From Dactylis glomerata (taxonomy: Eukaryota > Streptophyta > Magnoliopsida > Poales > Poaceae): 64,000 bases of DNA. Positions 43,192 through 52,477 of this stretch are shown here, piece after piece; the stretch's first letter is position 1, and every line of letters begins with the position of its first letter. The notes under the pieces are model-generated. The model was not told where the DNA came from and searched no databases. It saw nothing but the letters and a program-made list of their open reading frames with translations. The stretch covers positions 1,957,430-2,021,429 of the forward strand of contig QXEO01000734.1 of the NCBI GenBank assembly GCA_007115705.1. Direction: 5' to 3'. Position numbers and translations under genes: made by a program.

Positions 43192-43220
43192 CCTCGCATT
43201 TGCGAGGGCCACTGTGCTAG
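43192..43220 (+). terminator. Helitron 3' hairpin and CTAG end
   Basis: A short perfect stem (cctcgc / gcgagg) is followed by nine bases and CTAG. In Helitrons this structure marks the end of rolling-circle replication. Confidence 0.85.
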
Positions 43221-44353
43221 TTCATCTAACAACACTAGGGTCGCGCCCTCTGAGCTTGAGATAATGCTCAAGGACTTCATCGGTAAGCAAACTGCTTTTA
43301 ATAAGTCCGTTGAGGAAAAGTTAGGCAAAATTGATATTCTTGCTTCTAAAGTTGATAGCCTTGCTCTTGATGTTGAACTTCTGAAATTAAAAGTGTTGCC
43401 TAATGAGGTAAAAGAGAACAATACTTTTGCCATTGCTAACTCTATCCAAGTTAGAATTGATGAAAATGTTAGGATGCTAGCAGAATTGCATGCCAGGTGG
43501 GAAAGAGAAGATGAGATGGCTAGAAAGATGAAGGTATGTACCATTACTACCTCTAATGATGTTGTTCCAAATGCTAGCAATCCTCTTACTTTGATTGGTA
43601 TAGAGAAAACTCCTACTCCTAGTGTTAAAAAGCCCAAAACAGCAAAAACTTTTTTCTCAAAAGAGTGCTAAATTTTTTCGGAGTGTAGGAGATGATAGCT
43701 CTATTTCTTTTAATAATTTTGATGTTGATGGCTGCAATATATCTGAAGTTATTTTGTTCTTGCAAAAGCTTGCTTTGAGTCCTAATGCTAGTCCTATAAA
43801 TGTTGCTTTTACTAAGTATATTACCAATGCTCTCATGAAAATTAGGGATGAAAAGTTGAAGCAAAAAGCTTTTATTCCCAAGAAGTTAGAAGATGGTTGG
43901 GAACCCATCATTGATATGCATGTTAATGGTTTTGATTGCCATGCTTTATGTGATCTAGGTGCTAGTATTTCTATTATGCCTAGAAAAATTTATGACATGC
44001 TTGATTTACCACCGCTTGAAAAGTGTTATTATGATGTTCCTATTGCTGATGTTGCTAAGAAGAAATCTTTGGGAAGGATTAATGATGTTCTTATTATGGT
44101 TAACAATAACCTTGTTCCCGTTGATTTTCTTGTTATGGATGTTGAATGCAATGCTTCATGTCCTATTATTTTGGGAAGACCCTTTCTTCGAACTGTAGGT
44201 GCCATCATTGATATGAGGGAAGGCACCATCAAATATCAATTCCCACTCAAGAGATGTATGGAACAATTCCCTAGGAAGAGAAAGAAATTACTTTTTGACT
44301 CTATTCTTAGAGCAAATTATGAACTTGATGCTTCATCGCTTGATATTACTTGA
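43221..44353 (+). pseudogene. E4 gag C-terminus and protease
   Basis: After the Helitron the gag frame resumes with a coiled-coil region (SELEIMLKDFIGKQTAFNKS, LGKIDILASKVDSLALDVE). At a run of six T (43650-43655) the frame shifts by one base, consistent with an extra T. The protease follows in the new frame: HALCDLGASISIMPRKIYDM with the catalytic Asp, then CPIILGRPFLRTVGAIIDM. It ends at a natural TGA after ASSLDIT (44351-44353). No polymerase follows, as in E3 and E6. A programmed frameshift is possible but an indel is more likely, because E6 is in frame across the equivalent join. Confidence 0.87.
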
Positions 44354-44845
44354 TTTGCACCTTTCTGCGCCTAGCTCAAAGGCGTTAAAGAAAAGCACTC
44401 TTGGGAGATAACCCATTGTTTTACTGTCAGTTCTTTTTCTTTTATTTGAGTCTTGGAAGTTATTACTACTGTAATAACCGCTCCTTATCATTTTTATTTT
44501 GTTTTTGTGCCAAAAGAAACCTCTAATTTGAGTGAGGTAAGATTTGGGGATGTTGTTGTCCTGAAACAGATTTCGGTGCTGCACCGTAAAAATTCGTGAA
44601 AATTCTCAGAATATCTTTTTGACCTGCGATTTCCTGTACATATGCCCCAGGTTATATCCAAACTTTCATTTGTTATACACTTTTTGATTTGAGCAACAGA
44701 AAACACTCGAAAAAATCGACCTTTGTCAGCTGTTCTATTTTGACAGATTTCTGCCACTATTTGTGTTTGCCTCTCTATCGCTTTCTTTTTGAGTTCTTTT
44801 AATCACGGAACTTTTTGGGAAGTTGCTACAGTAGTATATGCTTTA
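44354..44845 (+). other. E4 non-coding region after protease
   Basis: It matches E6 59397-59800 (ctcaaaggcgttaaagaaaa, cttgggagataacccattg, gttgctacagtagtatat). The match stops abruptly at 44845, where foreign DNA begins. Confidence 0.8.
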
Positions 44846-45408
44846 GGGATTTCTATTTTCGTGCCCTCAGGTCCTTAGTTGTACTCAGTTTTCCCTAGCT
44901 CGTTAGTTTTTTCTCAGTTTTCCCGAAGCCGTTGTCTGAAACCCTCAGAAGGAGCTCGGACGGGACGATTCCCGTTTAGTTGACCATTTCCGTGCTGACG
45001 TGTGGGGCCGCGTCATATGGGGCCGCGTCGCGTGGGGCTGGTAGAAAGGGACCACATGGGATAGGATGAGACCGCGTTTGGTTGTACGTGAGAGCTCGGT
45101 TCTGTCTCTCTCGAGCCAAATTGGTATTTTTTAGAGCACCTTTTCAGAGCGCCTTTTTTCCCTCTTTCTCTGTAACAGTTCTCTCTCTTTTCACCAAATT
45201 AGTATCAAATCTAGAGAAGCTTCTATTTCTGTCTTTCTTCAATGATTGTTGCCTTTTGGCCCTCATTTTTGCCCAATATGGTAACAAATCTAGTAGCAAA
45301 TCTAGAAGCTAGTATAGGATAAATTCACAGCAGCATAATAAAGCCAGAAAACTAAGTATAATACATAAACTATATACAGTAGCCAAAAGCAGCCAATAAC
45401 AATGTTCT

Positions 45409-46820
45409 TCATTCTTCATCATATATTTCGTCGTCGCTACATTTCATGAGATGAAGGAAATATTCACTGAACTCCCTCCGTCTGAAGTGTGCAGCCAATA
45501 CATCCTCCAAACGGTATGGCCTTTGTTCATTTTTCAGACCATATCCTATTCTATCCACACATCGTGGCCACTCATCCCAGGCCTTTCTATCATCAGAGTA
45601 CTCTCTCATATAACCCAAATCCACGTAGTAGATGCAGCCAGGTCGAACTGTCGGGTGCACTCTGGTGTCGACGGAGATACACCGGATAAAATTGACGAAG
45701 AGGGCACGACTGCCAATGTTACTGACGGCATGGAGAGAGCGGCTCTCAGTGTCCACATGGTACACCAATGGTTGAGCTTCCTCCAAATGCTTGTTGTCGT
45801 CAGTGCTGCCGCCCAACAACACAAGCAGCAGATCACCATCCGACTCCACAAGGTAGAACTTGGAATCATAATCATTTCCAAGTTCTGGAAATGAAAATAG
45901 TGTCTTCATGTTGACAGTGCTCGCGCGCTGCTCCAACTGGATATTATTGGTGCACACTAATCTTCCAAACTCATTCATAGCTATTGCATACAATTCACCA
46001 TTGAACGGGGTAATGCAACGCAGAGAATGGTCCTCGATCATAAATCTTCCTTCTCCCCAATCATATACATCTATATCCTTAGTTGGAGAGCTCTTATCGA
46101 CCCAAGCAATTTCATTGGGGTAACCTGTGCAAATGAAGACCATAGTCGGGGACTTCATTACAGCGACTGACTTCACAATCATAGATGGCATCTGCGCCTC
46201 AAACGTAGCATTCAATGTCTTTGTGAGTGGGTTCAGAAGCCGTATCTTGTGCGGCTGGTTCTTCTGGGCAAGCACGATGACGCCACGGTAAAAGCCGACG
46301 AAGTAGTATCTAAAAGGGAGTTGATGAAGATAACATTCAGCACTAAGATGTTTACGATTGAAAATAAAAATAGATTAACTCTATAGATATGGAGGAATTT
46401 GAACCTTGCATGAACTTCCGTTAGATCGATGGTGACGTAGCGGGATGTGCGGAGGTTGAGGAAGGAGAACTCGGCGGCGCGTGGAAGGGCGTGTTCTACA
46501 ATGATCCATTCGTGCAGGTGCACGTCGGGCTTAGGTAGATCTGAGCGCCAATTTGTACAAACTTGCCTCAAAGCAGCGTAGGTGTCCACGTACTCCTCGT
46601 TCGCCAGTAAGCAGTCGCCGATCTTGTGAAGTAGTCCGTCACCCTTAAGAGAGGCCCAGATCACGGAGGCACTGCGCTTGGATGCGCCGCCCTCGGATGC
46701 GACGGGCTCGGCGGCGACGGGCTCGAATGCGACGGGCTTGGAGGCGATGGGCTCGGAGGCCACGGGCTCGGAGGCGACGGGCTCGGGGGCGACGGCCGCC
46801 GGCGCATTCTTCTTCTCCAT
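45409..46820 (-). CDS. F-box/DUF295 (KIB-like) protein, two exons, 438 aa, inside E4
   Basis: Exon 1 is 46820-46405 and exon 2 is 46309-45409, together 1317 nt, exactly 439 codons with stop. The donor is aag|gttc and the acceptor cttttag|a, and the codon split across the junction keeps frame. Residues about 8-44 are a Pro/Ala/Glu/Val/Ser repeat. An F-box-like segment follows (LLHKIGDCLLANEEYVDTYA, ALRQVCTNWRSD), as used to bind SKP1 in SCF ubiquitin ligases. The rest is a DUF295 / KIB beta-propeller: FSFLNLRTSRYVTIDL, GFYRGVIVLAQ, IRLLNPLT, CIYYVDLGYMREYSDDR and LEDVLAAHFRRREF. No stop or frameshift is visible. It lies antisense to E4. A TATA-like sequence is at 46909-46916. It could be an expressed gene copy or a recent gene fragment still intact. 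Confidence 0.83.
46690..46800 (-). repeat. 15-bp minisatellite in the F-box gene
   Basis: About six to seven imperfect 15-bp units (gcgacgggctcggag on the plus strand) encode repeats of E-P-V-A-S. Copy number may vary among homologues. Confidence 0.85.
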
Positions 46821-46908
46821 CGCCGGCAGGGGAGCGCGCGTAGGGCGGTTGGGGTTTTTTGGATTTGGAGAAGGTGATGGGACGTGAGAGGCATGGTTTC
46901 GTGCGTGA

Positions 46909-46916
46909 GTTATAAT
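46909..46916 (-). promoter_or_regulatory. TATA-like box of the F-box gene
   Basis: On the minus strand the sequence is attataac, about 90 bp before the ATG at 46820. The leader between is GC-rich. Confidence 0.45.
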
Positions 46917-47068
46917 GAGACTGTGTGCAGAGGGAGGGAGAGAGGGGCTCTGTACTGGCAAAGTGACGGTTCGTCTCAGTAGTTGACGTTTGGTCTCAAC
47001 ACGCGCACCACGCGGCTAACCGCTGCTCACCGCGACACGCGTCCGTGGGACTGCACGTCTGCACCGTT

Positions 47069-49270
47069 ACCCCTTCTTCATCGGCAAAAATCAGGTCACC
47101 TTTAACCACACTATATTTTTATTGCTTCATGCACCATGCGTTTTTCTTGGAGCGTCTTGTCTTTAGTTTTCAGTTTTGTTTAGTTTTGTTTGCTGCAATA
47201 AATGGTTGGACCCCAAAAAATTTCTTTTGGAGAAGTTGCCTTGCTTTTCATTTGCCAAGAACACTCCGCTTTTCACTCTTATCGTTCAACGAGTGATCTC
47301 TTTTTCTAGAACTGTGTTTAGCTTTCGTTTTTCACCTTGATTTTTGTTCAGATCTTGTTATATCTTTATATCAAGGTATATTTTGACCTCTGGTCCATGT
47401 TGATTTTTATCAAAAGAGTTGTTTTAAAAAGGTTCGAATGGTGTTGAAAAAGAGAAAAAAATTCATGCAAAAAAGTGGTACAAAAAGGAGCTTGTTTAGA
47501 CTGCGGCTTAGACTTTTGCATGTCATGCTTGATGTCGTTTTGATAGTATGCTTAGTGATTTTTTCTGTAGCATGACTTGTCTCATATGACTGAGATTGCT
47601 TAATGAGCCTTTGAAAAAATCATGCATTGTTTTTATTATATGGAAGCATCTATTTGGTTTTCTCCTTGATGCTTTATTTGGGTTGACTTGGCACATGCTC
47701 ACACATGTTTGACTCATACAAAGTCGCCATAAGCCTCTATGATCATTTAGTTTTTGACTTTTGATGCCATCTTATGCTTCTTTTAATGTTGCTTTGTCGC
47801 TTGGCATGATTATGGCCGTTATTGCTCTCTTAGTTGGTCGCTCCCAGTCTTTTGCTAGCCCTCATTTTGTACTGAGTATGAGCTCTACTCGTGCATCCAA
47901 CTCCTAAAAACCAAGTTGTTCCAATGTGTCCACCATGCATACCTATTAGGAATTTTCTATTCCAAAGTACATTTGACTTGCTTTTATCTATCCTTCAAAT
48001 TAAACTCTTTTGGTGTTATGCAAAAATTGGTCACTAAAGCTCTCACGAACCTGATGGCACACTTTACTTTTCTCGTTCTTAAAAATTTGACAGTGTGGCT
48101 CTCTTATGTTGAGTTTTTATGCTTGCAAGTTATAAGTTGGAAATTAGCCAAACCATGCCGTCATGGGGTAAGCTTTCAACATTGCACTTTTTATTTGAGT
48201 TGATATCGTGATCTTTTGTTTATGGATACTCGCGATGTGAAATAAGCTGGGAATCTTGCGGGATCATGGAGTTTGTATATGTGTTAGAGAAACGTCTAGG
48301 CCGCTAATCTAAGCCATGCATCATTCATGGTGGAAATTTACAGCATGCCCATAGTGAACATTCGACAACGCATCTTAAAATAAAAAGCTATACCAATGGT
48401 AAATAAAAGAGATGTTGAGGTGTTCATTATCTGTTTGTCCTATCATTTTGATGTGGGCTTGTTCCATGTCATCGGGCACGGAGGTACCTTGTTGGCGGTT
48501 CTCGAAGATACGTGTATACTTACAATGACAAGAGCTTGCTTGGGACTCTAAGTCGAGTAGCATGAGGTTTGGGTATTCGTACTTCACGGGACACGAGGTT
48601 TTGAACTTATGATTTGTCAAGCATATGCTTCATAATTGTACTCGCATTAACTTTAACCATTCAAGATGCCTATGATGGGGGCAATGAGAGCTCAAAGCTA
48701 GTAAGTACCATAATTTTTTAAGGTTTATAAAATTTGCAATCACTGCTTCCCTCTGCGAAGGGCCTTTCTTTTACTTTTATGTTGAGTCACCACCTTCTAT
48801 CTTTATGCACCGTCTAAGAGAGCATAGTTGTCATTCTTAGTACAATGTGCATAGTCCCAAAGTTTATCATTGATTTATTCATGATTTTGGTTTCACTTGT
48901 TCTTAAATTACTTGTATCTAGTCGCCCTCTTAAACTTGAAGGTGCCTTATGCATTTATGTTTTGCTCTCTCATGAAGAACAAGCTGAAAACAATTTGCTA
49001 TGTTTTTCCATATGATTTGAACACACATTTGACTTTCATTGTTTCATTTTCATGATCTTTCATTTGTGTTCTTTTTCATGTTATAACATGGTTGCTAAGT
49101 TTCTTCTATCAAGATTATATCTTTCATGCCCATATTTTAAGTTCTTTTGATCCCAGCACTCAATGCTTACATAGATGATCAAGATTGTGTTGGTGCACGT
49201 CACCTCAAAAATTATTCTTTTGTTATCACTTACCTACTCGAGGACGAGCAGGAGTTAAGCTTGGGGATGC
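47069..49270 (+). other. E4 long non-coding 3' region
   Basis: 2.2 kb without coding signal. It is closely related to E6 60044-62243 and, in reverse, to E5 52478-54490. It ends with ctcgaggacgagcaggagtt and the polypurine tract aagcttggggatgc (49257-49270). Its retention in three otherwise reduced copies suggests a role in cis, such as packaging (inference). Confidence 0.75.
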
Positions 49271-50921
49271 GGATACGTCTCAAATGTATCTATAATTTTT
49301 GATGCTCCATGCTTGTTCTTACACCATTTGCTTAGTGTTTTGTTACACTTTGTTGCATTTTTATGCATTTTCCGGAACTAACCTATTAACAAGATGCCAC
49401 AGTGCCAGTTCCCTATTTTCTGTTGTTTTTGTGTTTTAGAAAAGTTACACTAGAAATATTCTCAGAATTGGATGAAACAAAAGCCGAACCTCCTATTATT
49501 TAACGAAGCTTCCAGAAGACCGAAGAGGAGACGGAGGGGGGCCACGGGCCGGCCACACAACAGGGCGGCGCGGCCAGCCCCTGGCCCGCGCCCCCTATGT
49601 GTGAGGCCATCCTGGTCCACCTCTGATGCTACCCCTTCGCCTATAAACACCCGCTGACGGGAAAAATCTAAGTACCCGATCAATTTTCCAGAAACACATC
49701 GCAATCCACCGTCGTCGTCGACCCGAGATCGGAAGGGTCCAGAAGCTCTTCCCGGCACCCTATCGGAGAGGGGAATCGCCACTGGAGGTCTTCTTCATCA
49801 CCATTATTGCCTCCGGTGCGATGAGTGAGTAGTCTACCTTGGACTATGGGTCCATAGCAGTAGCTAGATGGTTGTCTTCTCCACCATGTGCTTCATGTTT
49901 AGATCTCGTGAGCTGCCCAACATGATTGAGATCATCTTTGTGTAATTCTACATGTTGTGTTTGTTGGGATCTGATGAATATTGGTGTTATATTGAGTTGA
50001 TGTGCTGAATCATATATCTTATGTTATCTCTATGTTGTTTATGATCTTGCATGCTCTCCGTTGTTAGTAGCTATCTTGGCCAAGTAGATACTAGTGACTC
50101 CAAGAGGGGGTATTTATGCTCAATAGTTGGGTTCATGCCTCTATTTAATCTGGGGGAGTGACAGAAACCTCTAAGGTTGTAGATGTGTTGTTGCCACTAG
50201 GGAGAAAACAACATTCTTGTGTCTAAGGACATTTATTTTGTTTTGTTTACATTATACTCTTTGCTTAATGCAGTTATCTGTTGTTCGCAACTTAATACTT
50301 TCGGGGTCCTCGGATGATTCCCCGCGAGTGGATTATTAGTCATAGATGCAGTTGGATGGCGGTCTATGTATTTTGTTGTAATGCCCAGAGTAAATCTCAT
50401 AGTGATCCTCGCGACATATGCACATTATCTTTATTCTATCAATTGCCCAACTGTAATTTGTTTACCCAGCATGTTGTTATTTATTTTATGGAGAGACACC
50501 ACTAGTGAACTGTGGACCCCGGTCCAATTTCCTTTACATTGTTACACTGTTTTACTATTACTCGCACTGTTTACTTTCTTGCATACTACTATTGCTTTCC
50601 ACTCGATACACTCATTCCTTTGTTTACAGCAAACCGGTGAGATTGACAACCTCATCGTAAGTTGGGAGCAAATTTCTTGGTTGTGTTGTGTGCAGGTTCC
50701 GCGTTGCTACTAGTTGAAGACGCGCTAACAAGTGTCGTAAACGGCGCCCTTGTTGGAGTGTCACGAAGCTAGCAAGCATCACCTTCTTAAGTTTGGCTTT
50801 CTCCTACTGGACTGACAAACCTTGGTTTCTTACTGAGGGAAAACTGCTGTTGCGCTCATCATACCTTCCTCTTGGGGTTCCCAAGTGGTCGGTGATCTAT
50901 ATATCAACACCGTCCGCATCA
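49271..50921 (+). repeat. E4 3' LTR
   Basis: 1651 bp. It starts ggatacgtctcaaatg, so the expected initial T is a G, and ends ccgtccgcatca followed by the duplication gggat. Confidence 0.93.
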
Positions 50922-51367
50922 GGGATCCGTGGGGTCATCGGTCCTGCCCTTCCTTCTTGCTGCGGTGGTGGGTCCTGGCTCGGCTGACAGGGGCTTCTCT
51001 AGGGTGTGCCTGCTCACCCTTCTCTTCTTAGTGGAGGGCATCGGCCAAGGAGCGCAGCGGTCGTAGGCTGCGCGGGGCGAGCCTTGGCGGGCCCCACTGC
51101 GCAACGGTGCGCTTCTGTGGGCGCCACTCTGTCGTGAATTAAGCCGATTTCCCCACCCCCCGAGCGGGAGGGAAGAAACTGGGCTGTACCATGACAGTGC
51201 AACGTTGTGCATACTCGGTCAGCTCCTGGAGGCGTGCTTCCCATGATCTGTACGCCTGAGCCCACGGCATAGGAGGGAACGAGGCGAGGGAGAAAATGGC
51301 GGCCAGGGCCTCTTCGAGGTTGTTTATGCCTCGTTGAAGCTGGTCAGGGTGGTGAGACACTGACGAG
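50922..51367 (-). pseudogene. E2 gag-like remnant
   Basis: Minus-strand frame 51360-51139 reads NNLEEALAAIFSLASFPPMP, SWEARLQELTEYAQRC, then a stop, and continues as decayed basic sequence to E4. The position fits the gag end of minus-strand E2. The domain identity is inferred from context, not from a clear motif. Confidence 0.45.
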
Positions 51368-51637
51368 TGATACGTTGCAAACGTATCTATAATTTTTGAT
51401 GCTCCATGCTTGTTTTACACCAATTGCTTTATATTTCATTTACACTTCGTGGCATTTTTATGCATTTTCTGGAACTAACCTATTAACAAGATGCCACAGT
51501 GCCAATTCATGTTTTCTACTGTTTTTGTATTTCAGAAAAGTTATACAAGAAATATTCTCGGAATTGGATGAAACGAAAGCCAAACTTCCTTTTTTTCCCG
51601 ACACGAAGACGGAGTCCAGAGCAGACACGGAGGAGGG
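51368..51637 (+). mobile_element. E7: LTR fragment, first 270 bp
   Basis: It begins tgatacgttgcaaacgtatc and follows the E4/E6 LTR start for about 270 bp until E5 interrupts it. The rest should lie beyond the right edge. The preceding acgag (51363-51367) would be its left duplication. Confidence 0.75.
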
Positions 51638-52477
51638 TGATGGTGCGGTGTTAAGGCACCCAGTTGGGAACCCCAAGAGGAAGGTATGAGGAGCACAGCA
51701 GCAAGTTTCCCTCAGTTGTGAAACCAAGGTTTATCAAACCAGTAGGAGAAAGCCAAACTTCAGAAGGTGATGCTTGCTAGCTTCGCGACACTCCGGACAA
51801 TGGCGCCAGAAAATACTGGTGCGTAGTTGACGTAGGAGCTTCTTCACCGAGCAGCATCGTGGAACCTACACACAACACAACACACAAAACAACCAAGAAC
51901 TTTGCTCCCAACTTCGATGAGGTTGTCAATCTCACCGGTTTGCTGTAAACAAAGGATTGAGCGTATCGAGTGGTAAAAGGTAATAGTATGCAAGTAAAAG
52001 TAAACAGAGCGAGTAATAGTAAATGGTAATAGCAATGTAAAGGAAATTGGACCGGGGTCCACAGTTCACTAGTGGTGTCTCTCCATAAAATAAATAACAA
52101 CATGCTGCGTAAACAAATTACAACTGGGCAATTGATAGAGTAAAGATAACGTACATATGTCATGAGGATCACTATGAGATTCACTCTGGGCATTACGACA
52201 AAATACATAGACCGCCATCCAACTGCATCTATGACTAAAAATCCACTCGCGGGGACTCATCCGAGAACCCCTTGAGTATTAAGTTGCGAACAACAGATAA
52301 TTGCATTAAGCAAAGTGCGTAATGTAAACAAAGCAAATGTCCTTGGACACAAGAATGTTGTTTTCTCCCTAGTGGCAACAACATATCTACAACCTTAGAG
52401 GTTTCTGTCACTCCCCCAGATTACTAGAGGCATGAACCCAACTATCGAGTATAAATACTCCCTCTTGGAGTCACTAG
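51638..52477 (-). repeat. E5 3' LTR, truncated
   Basis: It matches the downstream half of the family LTR in reverse, then switches inside ctag to internal 3' DNA (agcaaccatgttataac). The first part of the LTR, the polypurine tract and the end of the interior are therefore deleted. Confidence 0.8.

Larger units (their letters stand above)
40295..43220 (+). mobile_element. Helitron, non-autonomous, 2926 bp
   Basis: The 5' end is TCTATTATATACTAAAAGC. The 3' end is CTAG (43217-43220), preceded by a hairpin (cctcgc att tgcgagg type stem, 43192-43207). It sits between host A (40294) and T (43221) with no target duplication, as expected for rolling-circle Helitrons. The gag frame matches on both sides. 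The interior is AT-rich with no Rep/helicase frame, so it depends on an autonomous Helitron. A segment near its 5' end (40314-40400) is repeated at 40826-40910. Confidence 0.9.
44846..47068. other. Foreign 2.2-kb segment captured in E4
   Basis: E4 and E6 align up to ctttA (44845 / 59800) and again from ccccttcttcatcggc (47069 / 60044). Between these points E6 has about 243 bp of element sequence while E4 has 2223 bp that includes the F-box gene with promoter and flanks. No target duplication or terminal inverted repeat was found at the two edges. The left 230 bp (ttcgtgccctcaggtcc, tcagttttccctagctcg) has the look of a wheat Mutator-type end, which is uncertain. Confidence 0.8.
37527..50921 (+). 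mobile_element. E4: Athila-like non-autonomous LTR retrotransposon carrying a Helitron and an F-box gene
   Basis: A 13.4-kb element is flanked by gggat (37522-37526 and 50922-50926). Two 1651-bp LTRs end ...caccgtccgcatca. Inside are a degenerate primer binding site, gag split by a Helitron (40295-43220), protease, a 2.2-kb foreign segment with an F-box/DUF295 gene, a long non-coding 3' region and the tract aagcttggggatg. No polymerase or integrase is present. LTR divergence is uneven: about 51 differences in the first 560 bp and about 24 in the last 1090 bp, counted by eye. Confidence 0.93.
16853..51367 (-). mobile_element. E2: old Tat-lineage element, minus strand, host of the nested insertions
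   Basis: Pieces of one minus-strand Tat element occur in order: 3' LTR 16853-18289, polypurine tract 18290-18303, antisense gene 18670-25246, archaeal RNase H remnant 36467-37060 and gag-like remnant 50922-51367. The solo LTR 20524-24113, E3 and E4 interrupt it, each with matching 5-bp duplications. Removing them rejoins the host sequence cleanly. Protease, reverse transcriptase and integrase were not found, so a large internal deletion is likely. Its 5' LTR must lie to the right of the window or be lost. Confidence 0.75.

Noticed and set aside
43650..43655. Programmed ribosomal frameshift between gag and protease of E4
   Set aside because: E6 and E3 read gag and protease in one frame, so an extra T in the T6 run is the simpler explanation.
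44846..47068. Pack-MULE with complete ends carrying the F-box gene
   Set aside because: The two edges show no inverted terminal repeats or 9-bp duplication. Only the left edge looks suggestive, so it is kept as a low-confidence idea.
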